DNA of 64,000 bases, taken from NCBI RefSeq assembly GCF_964340395.1, contig NC_135553.1, positions 28,577,949 through 28,641,948 on the forward strand, written 5' to 3'. Origin of the DNA: Glandiceps talaboti. Lineage: Eukaryota; Hemichordata; Enteropneusta; Spengelidae. The notes below the pieces were generated by a model, which had not been told where the DNA came from, did no database searches, and saw only the letters and a program-made list of their open reading frames with translations. Made by a program: the position numbers and the translations under genes. Of this stretch, positions 35,385 through 47,716 are shown piece by piece; the first letter of the stretch is position 1; the number at the start of each line of letters is the position of its first letter.

Positions 35385-38300
35385 ATACATCTTGAAAGAT
35401 ATCCAGACAAGTAATGTGTATTGTATTTATGTCTTGTCTTGTGTTGTGTTTACTATACCATGCTTTCCACAGCATGTTGTTAAGTAATAAAGAATTGGTT
35501 ATTAAAATCTGGTGTAGAATTACGGCTCAAATGCTTTATTTACCTTGTTTTCCTTTGCATTTTGTCTAGATTTTCCCTCTCCTTTATTAAGTGGGTGACT
35601 CTGTACTGAGGGAAGGCGGCACAGCGGTCATGCACTGCCAGAACAAAACAAATAAATAAACAATCGACAATGAACGTACGAGCATGTATGAGGAAATACA
35701 TATAAATAAACCAATCAAGCCGTACTTCGACATCAGATTTTAATCAGATTGCACAAGGTTTTTTGGTCTTTGTTTGGATGTAAAGTAAAAGTGGGACGAA
35801 AGATACTAGACAATCAATGTGGCATATACCATCTCCCAATAGTGTCTGATAAAAAATATGCACGTCTGATCAGCTGATTACAGGTCATCACACTTTGGTG
35901 CTAAATTATAGCTCGTATCGTGGATGTGTGTTATAATTATATTATATCACTCCTACTTTATTCCTTTGTCAACAGATACGAACATTCTGTAGCCGCGCCG
36001 ATGTTTGTCACTGATTCTTAGAAAAAAATGTGTCTTGGTGAACAAATGATAGCATAAATAAGTTTGACCAAAAATGTATTTGCAAGCATGACATAAAAAA
36101 ATTATTTTCCAATGAAATGATACCTTATTTTTCAAAAATGAGCAACTGTAAGTATCTTAATATCAATTTGACTACACCACACTCACTCTCACCTTACAAA
36201 CTGTATGTTAGTGAGGGAGCTGGTGGAGAACAAACAATCCCATGAGGCCAATGGTGGTGAAAAAGTTAAGATACATAGGACATGACATCATGAACGATGT
36301 TATGGAAAGGGCACCTCTTTTAATTTGGGGGAAAATTTTTTAGGCTACTCACTGTTTTTGTTTGTACTGTGAAAGGTCCACATCTAAGCTGACTGCTGAC
36401 AGCAAACTGACTGAGCAGGTGTTTGCATGTCAGAAATATACCACATACATAGGAGGTGACACAGTGTCCTGGAGTGACCATTTGTTTTCCAGTGAAATTC
36501 TGTAACAAAGTCACTGTACCCGAGCAACACATGCTACAAATTGTTCATGCCAGTCCTAATTCAGACACATTGTAGCAACATTTTTTTCAGGTGTTTATAG
36601 CAGTACAGTGACCCAGTAAAAAGTGACATCATAATTGACCCCATTTTGGTAACACAGCAATTTCCATATTCTAGTCTCTACCTGACCTCCATGCCCTTTG
36701 CCTTTATGGCAACCCGCCCTTCACGCGTGTGGCTTGTCTAGGGGTGCCCATTTAAAGGATTTCAACAACAACAACAACAACAACAAAAAATGTGTGTGCA
36801 CTCTATGGAAGTACTTCCATGATAAAAATATGCATCAATGAGAAACTTTCCGTATTTGAGTGACCTCAAATGGCACCCTAGACACAGAGCTATAGGTTTT
36901 TAGTGATATGGGGAGGGAGGGAGGGGAAAGGGAAAGGTGTTGGAGGTTTAGGAATAGGATAATTAAGAACATGGTGTGTTGATTTAATTCAATGTCATAA
37001 TACTTGTAGGGGAGAGCCAAAACAATGCTCGCATCCCAACCTTATAACAATAGGCAACATTCTTGAGCAGAGTGATAAAAGGCTTTAAATACTATAATTA
37101 TGAAAATAGGTACCTCATTTGCAGAGATTTTACTCTGAAGATTTTACTTCAAATTGGAACAGCGTCCCCATTTATTCACTTACCGTTACGAAAATTCTCA
37201 CCGTCACCGAAAATTGCCGTTTTCGATACCCAAAGGTAAGGTTTTGCCCACAAAACTAACATTTTATTGCCTAGAAAGACATCAGATATCATATTGAGTG
37301 TTTCATTTTTTGGTTTAATCCAGTAATTTTGACATAGTCGAAGAATTCTGCCGCCTTGATGACGTTGCTCACTGATCGAAATTTCACTGCGTCTCAGTTT
37401 CCAAATGTAAATCATTTTTTATGAGGATTTTTTTGCAATTGACTTGAAGAGTTGCTGTATCAGAAAAGGTCAAAGATTAGTACAGTAAGTGTAGTCTATG
37501 ACTGGAAACGAGACCATCACACAGTCAGAATCAAAATCACTGCAGTGTCAGATGAGTTATGCTCTGTTGAAGTTGCTTGTTCCTTACTGAGCAGCCTTTA
37601 TTTATAGTGTTTGATCTAGGCCATGCAATTTGCACACAAAAATCACAATCGGCACACTTGTGATCTGTGGGTGTGCCATTTCAGGTGCAAGTAATTTGTT
37701 GGTTGATGGACATTTGCTCGGTCTGAGCTTGGAAAAAACCCAAGTCACAGGTCGTGGCCGCCAATGCCTTAGCTGTAGTATTTATTACCCATCCATCTTT
37801 GTGAGGTTTGTTGGTATGAGAATATGGCAAGCTGTCACTATGGAACATGGGTAATAAAAGAGCAGCCTCAACTAAATCACACTGATTCAACTGGGGATGA
37901 ATATTAGTAATTTAGAGGGTCTTGTCTAATGGCACAATATGAAGTAACATAAATAGTCTTTCCTAAGGGCACAATAAGGCTTGAGGGTACAGGTATACTT
38001 GTACTTTGTTACCCAGTGTATCAGTGCTGATCATGCAGATATACTGATGTGGCTTTCTACTCAATGACTCTAATGAGATTATAAAGCATCAATATAATTC
38101 AAAACGGTTGTGAATTATCAAATAGATATTTCATCAGTTCACAAACATGTTTCGTTTGATGTTTGCTTGGTGTTTAGATCATGAACAAAACATGGAAGCT
38201 GTATATACTCCTGTGTCTTAGTAGACGTCTGCAGCATATTGGACATGTAACAGATTGATAACTGAAAGGCTTTTCAGAAATAAGATTTAAATTGATCAAT

Positions 38301-38469
38301 AAACTGTAATTAGATTTGGTGTAATAATCACAATCTTTTATATAAACGTTCAACAAATAAATGTCATATAAGGGAGTTGTCATTAAATATGGGGGGGGGG
38401 GTTATTTTGTTGCATGGAGTGTTCCAAGTTTGTTGTATGAATGCCTGCATTTAATATTATTGGTTATGT
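35385..38469. other. gene-free stretch
   Basis: Only short chance ORFs. A CAA run at about 36,764-36,787 follows 'aaaggatttc' and may be the tail of a decayed retroposon. A poly-G repeat with 'agggagttgtcattaaat' flank lies at 38,372-38,401, the same dispersed type as near 10,930. Confidence 0.45.
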
Positions 38470-39212
38470 TTTTACCTTCCATAAGAGAAGGTTATAATAT
38501 TAAGGACGTAAAGTCTATCTGTCTGGTCTGTCTCTAATTACCGAAACTCATTAATTATGCTAATTATCCATTAACACTGAAAGGTACATCAACAAGTTTT
38601 ACAGGACATAAGCGATTGTTATGGTTAATGTGTGTACTGAATTATATTGAAATTGAAGTATGTATTCTTAAGATATAGCCTAATTGCCAAAAATCATTAA
38701 TTATGCAAATTATTCATTAACACTGTAAGGTACATCAACAAACTTGATAGGAAGTATGCGTTTTCTTATGATTAACGTATGTACTAATTTATATTGAATT
38801 TGAAGTATGTGTTCTTAAGATATAGCCTAATTACCAAATATAATTAATTATGCAAATTATTCATTAACGCTGTAAGGTACATTACCAAATTATATAGGAA
38901 AAATGTATGTTGTTATGTTTAACGAATATACTAAATTATATTGAAATTGAAGTGTGCAGTCTTAAGATATTGCTTAATTAGTTGATTTCATTGATATGCA
39001 AATTTCCCTAATTAACATGAACAGATCAATCGAATCAAGTCTAGCCATTACCCAAAACATTATATGTACTAAATTCCATTATCATTGAGCCAGCTGTTTT
39101 TAAGAAAATGGTGACACAGACAGACACACACACACACACAGACGGACATATGACAGACACACAGACAGACATCCCCCTTTTAATACCTCCCGTACCCTTA
39201 CAGGAGGTAAAA
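38470..39212. mobile_element. element B, second copy
   Basis: The left end is a hairpin ACCTTCC/GAAGGT (38,474-38,492). Four or five 140-bp units with 'attatgcaaattattcatta' follow, then a CACA/CAGA run, and the right-end hairpin 'acctcccgtaccc' with its inverted partner (39,185-39,208). It is shorter than the copy at 20,778. Unit numbers differ, as expected for an unstable tandem core. Confidence 0.7.
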
Positions 39213-39740
39213 ATGGCTGGCTCAATTCAAATGAAATTGGGTGCACGTTTTTAGGGTAATGGCTAGAACTGATTAGGTTTTGGTAAACACCCATGAATAT
39301 TAATGATTCATTTGCATAATTAATTATTCGGTAATTAGGCTATATCTTAAGAGTGCTCACTTCAAATTCAATATAATTTGGTACATACATTGATGATAAC
39401 AGAGTGCATGTGCCATATAAAATTTGACAATATAGCTTGAATGTAGTTTTAAGGCGTTATTTGCATATTGCGTAATTAGGCCATATTTATCTTACAAATG
39501 CATGCTACAAATTGAATATAATTTGGTACATTATACTTCAGATAAAACAAAGGACACATGTCCTGCAATGCTTGTTGATGTGGAGTGTAGTTTTAAGGAG
39601 TCATTTGCATAATTGATGATTTTCAGTAATTAGGCAATATTTGAAGAGTGCAAGCTTCAAGTTTTATATAATATGGTACATACATTCATAATACCAGGGT
39701 GCACAGGTCTCATAAAATTTATTGATGTAACCATAACATG
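39213..39740 (-). mobile_element. element B, third copy, inverted and truncated
   Basis: It starts directly after the previous copy with the reverse complement of its subterminal sequence ('tggctggctcaattcaaatg'). Reverse-oriented units ('catttgcataattaattatt', 'taggctatatcttaag') follow. With the preceding copy it makes a head-to-head pair; its own hairpin and microsatellite are absent. Confidence 0.65.
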
Positions 39741-41060
39741 AAGTGGAACTTAACATTTGTATTAAGTGGCCATGCAACTTGCAAACTCGTTGTCTGCCTT
39801 GCACAACTCTGTACTTTCCAACACACCATTTAATTGATCTTGATTATGGTAATACAAGACTATTAGTACTTTACACTGTTTTGTTGTTGTTTTGTTGGGG
39901 GGGGGGGGGGGCATGGGTTGGCCTGTAATAAATAGAACTCAAATTGCTCCCACATTCCTTCCATGCACCTCAGAATTGGATTGAAGTTGGAGTATAGCTT
40001 TCACCGTACACAAATCATGTCACAATTTAACACAAATGAAAGCACAAAAACATTATGCTGCATTAGTTTTATTTGAAACAAAATTAGAGGAAATACATTA
40101 ACTTGAATAACCTTCAGCATAAGATTAAATATGATTGTATATACAATGAATTAGTAAAATCGATATGGAAAATAATTTGATGCATGGTAAATTAAGTACA
40201 AGTCTCATGTAACTCATTGCTGATGATTGCATAATAACATTAAATTTCAGTTACATCACATACATATACTTATTTGCACAATTGGTTATAAATTATAGTA
40301 ACCATAGGACCTAAAAGTGAAATAGGAACTATGTGCGAGATGTGCTTGCAAAGGTCAGGTCATAGCGGGTTATGCCACGTACGGCACTATGACCAAGGTT
40401 AGGCCAGGTCATGTCACTTAGTCATGTCACCTGGGTAAATGGTCTGTAACTTAAGGTCAGGCCATTTCAGGTCAAATAATGAATGCATAACCTCTCTTAT
40501 GTTAGACCATGTTAGGGTCTTGTCAGTAGAAGTTAAGCCTTCATGTTGTGTGACCAGTTAACGACTAGGTCAGTGTCAAGAAAGTAGGACTATGTCAGGT
40601 CAGGTCACTTATGGCCATGTCTGTCTAAGTTGAGTTTGCTCATGTATGGTCTGAGACAACTATCATAAATAAAATTACATGGTATTTCCAACGAAATGTG
40701 GAAGTTCTTTATGTTTAAGTATGAAAAGTATACGGATCAATAAGATATCCAACTAATGATGAGTATCTTATCATGACTGTGCCCATCACGTACATCTGCC
40801 CATGTTGTACAGACTAGTTGACTATGGTGAACTTATTAACAGTGACTGAACATGAAGGTAGGCACGAGTATCATCATTATCATTTTCCAGCTTTTAGTTT
40901 AGTTCTTATTAAATATTGTAATTCTGGTAGTTTTGCTGTGTATTTAATTTAGCAAACCACAGACAAGTAACGGTGAGTAAATCAAAGGGAGACAGGAATG
41001 GCTAAAACTACCCATTTCTGGACCACTGAAAATTAATGGGGGTGTACATACATTCTTCCA
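39741..41060. other. gene-free stretch
   Basis: A G14 tract at about 39,897-39,910 and the AGGTCA cluster listed separately. No supported coding sequence. Confidence 0.4.
40352..40607 (+). promoter_or_regulatory. cluster of eight AGGTCA half-sites
   Basis: AGGTCA occurs at 40,352, 40,357, 40,406, 40,454, 40,469, 40,567, 40,597 and 40,602, all in one orientation. Two pairs overlap by one base (AGGTCAGGTCA). AGGTCA is the half-site of many nuclear receptors. The background also contains many near-matches (aggccaggtc, catgtcac), so the cluster may instead be a degenerate minisatellite. No gene lies within several kilobases. Confidence 0.35.
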
Positions 41061-41084
41061 TTCAATACCATTTGTTAAGTAATA

Positions 41085-41735
41085 TTTCAATTTGTAATGC
41101 TGAATCAATGTGGATTGAATTCATAGAAAAGGGCAAAACATATTTGGTGGCTATTTATTTATAGACCACCCAGTAGTAATGCCGATTCATTCATAGAGGA
41201 TCTTGGTAGGACATTGCATGAACTTAATCACAAGTATCATGGATCCATAATTATAGGAGATTTTAATATTGATGTGGCAAAGTCGTCTAGTAATTCTGAA
41301 AAACTGCTAAACACTTACTATCATGTACCCGTGTAACAGATAGATCTGAAACAATAATTGACCACCTCTAGTTATGTCCACATTGATTCTGGCACTATTC
41401 TAGCCGATGTTTCTGACCGTGTTCCAATCTTTACCTTTTTTCAGTAATGTAGATATCTCATTCTCAGACACAGGCAATACATACAATCTTGTAAGGGATT
41501 TTTCAAAATATGATAAGGATGAATTTGCTAGGGAAATTGAGAGAGAATCCTGGGATGGTGTTTTGAATTGCCAGGATGTTAATGACTTGTATAACTATTT
41601 CTGTACACGGTTTCTCGAAGTTGCTTCAAAGTATGCCCCACTGAAATCCATGCGACGGGGTAAAAAGAAAAGAAACGACAAACCCTGGATAACGAACGCA
41701 ATTAGGAAATCAATAAAGAAGAAACATGCCATGTA
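41085..41735 (+). mobile_element. host LINE segment 1: AP endonuclease C-terminal half
   Basis: Readable as Tyr-Arg-Pro-Pro-Ser (41,160), then Ile-Ile-Ile-Gly-Asp-Phe-Asn-Ile-Asp-Val (about 41,250-41,278), the GDFN motif of retrotransposon endonucleases. Thr-Arg-Val-Thr...Thr-Ile-Ile-Asp-His and Val-Ser-Asp-Arg (in place of Ser-Asp-His) follow. The ORF 41,407-41,763 then gives the Lys-rich linker Lys-Pro-Trp-Ile-Thr-x-x-Ile-Arg-Lys-Ser-Ile-Lys-Lys-Lys. It stops at 41,735 where R1 begins. Frameshifts and stops show decay. The element is CR1/L2/Jockey-like. Confidence 0.8.
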
Positions 41736-44058
41736 CAGACAAGCGACCTATCGGTCAGAATAGCTCCGCTGTTTTTTTTTTATTTTATTGTTTTTTTTGG
41801 TGACATGTAGAAGTGGTTCAGTTCTTCAGCTCTTCACTATGCAGTTTTGTTTTAGCGATGTAATAAAGTGGTTAGTGGTTTCATATGATGTCTCACTATA
41901 AACACATTTTACACAGAAGTTGGTAATGTATTGTACTTTTATACGATAGTCACCATTTTATAACAAAAATCTACTGTTATGAAAAATTGCACAAAATCTC
42001 AGAAAAAAAATGACTGGGAAATGCACACAAGAAAAAGAAAAAAAGAGGATTTTGAGGTTGGCTATAAATAATTCCAGTGTCTTACAGCTTTAACCCTGGA
42101 AAATTTTAATGATGAATGAAATAAACTAGGGATCTAAAATAATTTTGAGGCAATTTGAATTTCAATTTTCTAACAAATTTACCAAGTCAACAACATTCAA
42201 CTTGTACTAGTTGTAGTAGATATATATAGGGAAGAAATGTATTAATCGCCATCTTAGTTTCCGTACGGCGACAATCCCAAGTACCCGGAAGAGAGTCATT
42301 CTAAGCCATACGTTAGTTAACGAAATGGTTGAAGTGATCTTTTTTTTTTATTTCTTTTCATCACAACAAAATCTGCGTGATCAAAAGTGTTGTAAACCAA
42401 ACCAGAAAGAATTATCGGACTGGCTAAACTTCCCGATGAACTGGAGGAAGGTCCAAGTCCAAGTAAGCCTCGATAGTACTATTAGTACATGAGAAAATCG
42501 TCTCAAACTAGCGATACAACTTTTAAAATATAACTTGACATGTCTTCATTTGTTAGAGTTATACAATTCAAGACGGGTTTTCACTCGAAAACAACAATTC
42601 TGTGAATAATGACACTCTGAACGCAGCAATTTCTCGGACGATGTTACCACTGTAACGTATGGCTGACAACGACTTGCTTCCGGGTTAGTCCCTCGTGCAT
42701 CCGGGTACTTGGGATTGTCGCCGTACAGAAACTAAGATGGTGATTAATACATCGTCTGATATTTTAATTTACGGAGTTTCTTGTAACCGGCGCCTGTCAG
42801 CAAACTCGGCCAATTTTTTTTTCTTCATTCCATTGTATTTAAACCATGTACTTGACATTTCGCAATATTTATAATTCTCAACAAAATACCTCAACATGCC
42901 TCACTTCGCTCGTACTCAAATCAGCCCCGGTATGATCACTGACATGACTAGAGAGAACCTTTTCGGATTTACATGTAAAACGGGGAAAGATACGCAAAAC
43001 ATAATGCAAAGTCTGAAGCCAAATTAAAGTTGTAATTATTTTAATTATTTTTACTTGCCAAATATTTGCATTTTGGAAATGGCAAGACACGTTCATGTCG
43101 TTTAACTTTACATGTGAACTCTCGGCCAATAAACAAAGTTTGGTCGATTCACAGTCGGCAGTGAGACTGCTCTTGCATAACTTCAACCGCATGCCTAGGC
43201 ATGCCTTCCTTACGCAAGTTGTCTTCATTCTGGTTCACTGTCACTCCAAATTGCACGACAATATACAAGTATGTGTCCTGAATTCGTCGGAAAATTGGTA
43301 AACCTAAATGTAATTCCAAAATTTATGTTGCTGGTACGAAAGAAGAGATGTCAGTTAAGGTTTAGGCGTTTACAGTATTTAAAAATAAGGCCTGTGAGCA
43401 GCCATTCAAAGTGTAATAGTCGCAAACTGAAGGATAGAGTATGCAAATGAGGATGTTGCGGACTGGCTGATTATGTAGAAGGGGTGCAGAATTGGGCCTG
43501 TTTCGAACAAACGCTTGTCACTTGGGCGCCCAATGCGTAGAATTATGACTATAGCACATATTACATTGCTTGTTTGACGTCAATAGTGTCTTTTGAAAAG
43601 TGGCAGTTTACTTAAAGTCTCGTCGACTGATTTCCAATATGGCGTCGGTCACAATGCTCATTAACATATTCATTTTTTTTTCAAATTACAAAAAAAAAAT
43701 CATAAAAAATAAAAATGAAGACGTGCTGACTTGAAATTAACAAATCTAAGTAAGCTTCCCTCTGTGCATCAACACACCAGATATCAAAGCAATCTGATAA
43801 CTAGTATTCGAGGAGATGATGAAAATGTCATTTTTTGAAAAAAAAATCATAAAAAATTGAAAATGGTACAGATCAACTTGGCATGAACAAATCTGAATAG
43901 CCTCCCCAAAGGGAACAAGCACACCAAATATCGAAGAATTTTGACTGTCACTTTCGGAGAAGATGATGAAAATATAAAAATTTGACAGACACCAATGATT
44001 CCACCTATACTCTATACCTTAATACAACCTATACCTAAAGCTATGCTTTCAGCTTTCG
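41736..44058 (+). mobile_element. R1 element inserted in the LINE
   Basis: Its boundaries are set by the interrupted LINE and by comparison with the copies at 28,796 and 19,455. It starts 'acaagcgacctatcggtcag' and ends 'cctaaagctatgctttcagc' plus 'tttcg'. It contains a nested element E (42,235-42,753), a region matching the promoter and first-exon end of the hAT-like gene (43,280-43,305), and two A-rich 115-bp units near the 3' end. No intact protein is encoded. Subterminal hairpins are seen at both ends, but no clear long terminal inverted repeat. Confidence 0.7.
42235..42753. mobile_element. element E, compact copy with long terminal inverted repeats
   Basis: The left arm (atgtattaatcgccatctta, 'tccgtacggcgacaatccca', 'gccatacgtta') reappears inverted at 42,640-42,753 with a few mismatches and small insertions, giving terminal repeats of about 75-110 bp. 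The R1 copy at 29,235 lacks this block at the matching position, which confirms an insertion. It has no coding capacity and appears to be a deletion derivative of the long E at 17,104. Confidence 0.7.
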
Positions 44059-44074
44059 CTGACAGTGGAGCTAA

Positions 44075-44689
44075 AAACTTATCAAAAATAATTTCCAAGA
44101 ACCAACTCTGAGTCATTTCAAAAGGTATAGAAATATTTTAACGAGTGTTCTAAGGAAAGCTAAAAAGTATTACTATACAACACTCTTGTATCTTTGCAGA
44201 ACAATATGAAAGAAACATGGGGAGTTATCTCTGAACTAATTGGGAAACAGAAATGTAATCAAATCAAAATTCCAAATCAATTGAAGCGTGTGTCATTTGA
44301 TACTGTGACTCATACTCATTTGCAAAATATGGTAGAAGATTTTAATGATTTCTTTGTTAATATTGGACCAAATCTTGCTGAGAAAATTAACACTTCACTT
44401 TCAACAATACCTGATCATATGTCATATCTCGGTTGTAATGCTTCCAATACCTTGTTCCTACAACCTGTAACTGAAGAGGATGTCAAAACGATGCTCTTAT
44501 CTCTAGATGTTGCCAAGGCAATCGGTTACGACAATATGAGTGTAAAACTCATAAGGGATTCAGCTGATTATATATCAAAACCATTGTGCCACGCACGTTT
44601 TGAATTTGTCATTTATAAAAGGTAAATTCCCAAATGCTCTAAAAATAGCACGGGTTGTCCCTATATTTAACAAGTCATTGAGAATGACA
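44075..44689 (+). mobile_element. host LINE segment 2: linker and first RT block
   Basis: It continues the LINE after R1: Lys-Arg-Tyr-Arg-Asn...Lys-Ala-Lys-Lys-Tyr-Tyr-Tyr. The ORF 44,194-44,625 follows, with Phe-Asn-Asp-Phe-Phe-Val-Asn-Ile-Gly, Val-Thr-Glu-Glu-Asp-Val and Gly-Tyr-Asp-Asn (RT block 1). After a frameshift: Gly-Lys-Phe-Pro...Lys-Ile-Ala-Arg-Val-Val-Pro-Ile-Phe-Asn-Lys. It breaks there for element C. Confidence 0.85.
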
Positions 44690-45689
44690 TATTCCCCGCT
44701 ATGATTGGGTTTTAAGGAACTGGCAGTTTATGTTGTCATTTTCTTGATATCACTACTCTGATCACGCAACAACAACTTGTGAACCTAAATCAAACAGACT
44801 TAGATACATGTATGTTGTGTCTGCTCGTTGGACATGGAACATGCCTACTCATGTTGTGTCTCATCATTGGACATGGGACATGCCTATTCTTCAAGATGAC
44901 ATGATGGAATAAACCATTCAACAATAAAGGATGGGTCGGGTATGGGGGGGGGGGGGGGAGACCTGTTCAAGCATGTCTGAGTTATGGCTTTGGACATGGA
45001 AAATTTGCAAATAAAATGGCTGCCAGCATCCATATTGGATCGTATCACGACAACAATGAATATGCACATGTATGTCATAAAACACTGTCCTAATACCAAC
45101 TTTGAATGAGATCTGTTCAAGCATGTCTGAGTTATGGCTTTGGACATGGAAAATTCACAAACAAAATGGCTGCCAGGCAGCCATATTGGATCGTATCATG
45201 ATGAAAATGGATAAGCACATGTATGTCATAGAACACTGTGCTAATACCAACTTTGAATGAGATCTGTTCAAGCATGTCTGAGTTATGGCTTTGGACATGG
45301 AAAATTCACAAACAAAATGGCTGCTAGGCAGCCATATTGGATCGTATCACGACAACAATGAATATGCACATGTATGTCATAGAACACTGTCCTTATACCA
45401 ACTTTGAATGAGATCTGTTAAAGCATGTCTGAGTTATGGCTTTAGACAGGGAAAATTCGCAAACAAAATGGCTGCTAGGTGGCCATATTGGATCGTATCA
45501 TAAAACAAATTGACGTGCATATGTATGCCATAGCATGTTGCCCCTGTACCAAGTTTGAAAAAAATCGGTCCAGGCATCTCCAAGAAACGGCTGCGGACGG
45601 ACGGACGGAGGGACGGAGGGACAGACGGAACCCAATCCATAAGTCCCCATCCTGGCCTTCGTCCGGCGGGGACTAAAAAGGGAAACACA
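44687..45689 (+). mobile_element. element C inserted in the LINE
   Basis: The left end ('attgagaatgaca', 'cgctatgattgggttttaa') also occurs at 57,067. After a G-run at 44,945-44,958 come four units of about 146 bp ('atgtctgagttatggctttg', 'aaatggctgccaggcagcca', 'atgtatgtcatagaacactg'). A GGAC run (45,595-45,625) follows, then a terminal hairpin AGTCCCC/GGGGACT (45,641-45,674). The LINE reads on afterwards as Gly-Asn-Thr-Glu-Asn-Thr-Gly-Asn, nearly in register, with no obvious target-site duplication. The minus-strand ORFs across the units are repeat artefacts. Confidence 0.75.
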
Positions 45690-45785
45690 GAAAACACAGG
45701 AAATTAAAGAATTATTTCTATTTTGCCTTTACTAAGCAAAATTTTTGAAAAAATGGCTGATAATCAAATTCTAAACTTCTGTTTA
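45680..45785 (+). mobile_element. host LINE segment 3: RT block 2
   Basis: Short but diagnostic: Ile-Ser-Ile-Leu-Pro-Leu-Leu-Ser-Lys-Ile-Phe-Glu-Lys-Met, then Asn-Gln-Ile-Leu-Asn-Phe, the segment between RT blocks 1 and 3. It loses LINE character at about 45,785, where the satellite structure begins. Confidence 0.8.
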
Positions 45786-45854
45786 GAATGGTTTTCGGAA
45801 GCAACATGGCACCAAACCGAGGCTGTCTTTGATCATCCATGGCCAGAAGTCAGA

Positions 45855-46100
45855 TATTTTGCACGAAATACATTTTTTACATTTAACCCATGCACGTTTT
45901 ACATTTTTTAAAGAGAAGTTAGTATTCATTAAATGCAAGCTACCCGGACCATCGCCGACAGATAGAATGTATTTCGTGCAACTCTAGAATGTATTAAATG
46001 TATTAAATGTATTAAATGCAAGCTACCCGGACCATCGCCGACAAACGACAAATATAATGTATTTCGTGCAACTCTAGAATGTATTAAATGTATTAAATGC
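45855..46100 (+). repeat. satellite array, left tip (forward orientation)
   Basis: A degenerate unit ('tgcacgaaatacattttt') is followed from 45,933 by two clean forward units ('aagctacccggaccatcgcc', 'gtatttcgtgcaactctaga') before the orientation flips at about 46,100. Confidence 0.75.
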
Positions 46101-47716
46101 AGAGTTGCACGAAATACATTCTAGTATTGGAGACGGTACGGGACCTTGCATTTAATACATTTAATACATTCTAGTATCGGGAGACGGTACGGGACCTTGC
46201 ATTTAATACATTTAATACATTCTAGAGTTGCACGAAATACATTCTAGTATCGGGAGACGGTACGGGACCTTGCATTGTAATACATTTAATACATTCTAGA
46301 ATTGCACGAAATACATTCTAGTATCGGGAGACGGTAGGGGACCTTGCATTTAATACATTTAATACATTCTAGTATCGGGAGACGGTACGGGACCTTGCAT
46401 TTAATACATTTAATACATTCTAGAGACGGGACCTTGCATTTAATACATTTAATACATTCTAGAGTTGCACGAAATACATTCTAGTAACGGGAGACGGTAG
46501 GGGACCTTGCATTTAATACATTTAATACATTCTAGAGTTGCACGAAATACATTCTAGTATGAGGAGACGGTACGGGACCTTGCATTTAATGCATTTAATA
46601 CATTCTAGAGTTGCACGAAATACATTCTACTTCTCGGCGATGGTCCGGGTAGCTTGCATTTAATACATTTAATACATTTAATGCATTTAATGCATTTAAT
46701 ACATTTAATACATTCTAGAGTTGCACGAAATACATTCTATTCCTTGGCGGTGGTCCGGGTAGCTTGCATTTAATACATTTAATACATTTAATACATTTAA
46801 TGCGTTTAATACATTTAATACATTCTAGAGTTGCACGAAATACATTCTATTCCTCGGCGATGGTCCGGGTAGCTTGCATTTAATACATTTAATACATTTA
46901 ATGCATTTAATACATTCTAGAGTTGCACGAAATACATTCTATTTCTCGGCGATGGTCCGGGTAGCTTGCATTTAATACATGTAATACATTTAATGCATTT
47001 AATACATTCTAGAGTTGCACGAAATACATTCTATTCCTCGGCGATGGTCCGGGTAGCTCGCATTTAATACATTTAATACATTTAATACATTTAATGCATT
47101 TAATACATTTTGGAGTTGCACGAAATACATTCTATTTCTCGGCGATGGTCTGGGTAGCTTGCATTTAATACATTTAATGCATTTAATACATTCTAGAGTT
47201 GCACGAAATACATTCTATTTCTCGGCGATGGTCCGGGTAGCTTGCATTTAATACATTTAATACATTTAATACATTTAATACATTTAATGCATTTAATACA
47301 TTTTGGAGTTGCACGAAATACATTCTATTTCTCAGCGATGGTCCGGGTAGCTTGCATTTGATACACTTAATACATTTAATGCATTTAATACATTTTAGAG
47401 TTGCACGAAATACATTCTATTTCTCGGCGATGGTCTGGGTAGCTTGCATTTAATACATTTAATGCATTTAATACATTCTAGAGTTGCACGAAATACATTA
47501 TATTCCTCGGTGATGGTCCGGGTAGCTTGCATTTAATACATTTAATGCATTTAATACATTCTAGAGTTGCACGAAATACATTCTATTTCTCGGCGATGGT
47601 CCGGGTAGCTTGCATTTAATACATTTAATACATTTAATGCATTTAATACATTTAGTACATTCTAGAGTTGCACGAAATACATTCTATTTCTCAGCGATGG
47701 TCCGGGTAGCTTGCAT
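46101..47716 (-). repeat. satellite array, left arm (reverse orientation)
   Basis: About 17 reverse-oriented units of 75-115 bp. Each has a conserved core (gttgcacgaaatacattcta, a variable GC-rich block, tgcatttaatac) plus two to six copies of a 9-bp subrepeat TACATTTAA. Two variants of the GC block occur: 'cgggagacggtacgggacct' (about 46,120-46,580) and 'ctcggcgatggtccgggtag' (about 46,625-47,710), in separate blocks. A stray degenerate unit lies at 48,157-48,250. Confidence 0.9.

Noticed and set aside
41407-41763. 118-aa ORF as a host gene
   Set aside because: Its content is the LINE endonuclease-RT linker, and its last residues come from the inserted R1 element.
44884-45697. 87-aa minus-strand ORFs and similar ones at 57,461-57,848
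   Set aside because: They repeat the same peptide because they read the 146-bp units of element C; not genes.
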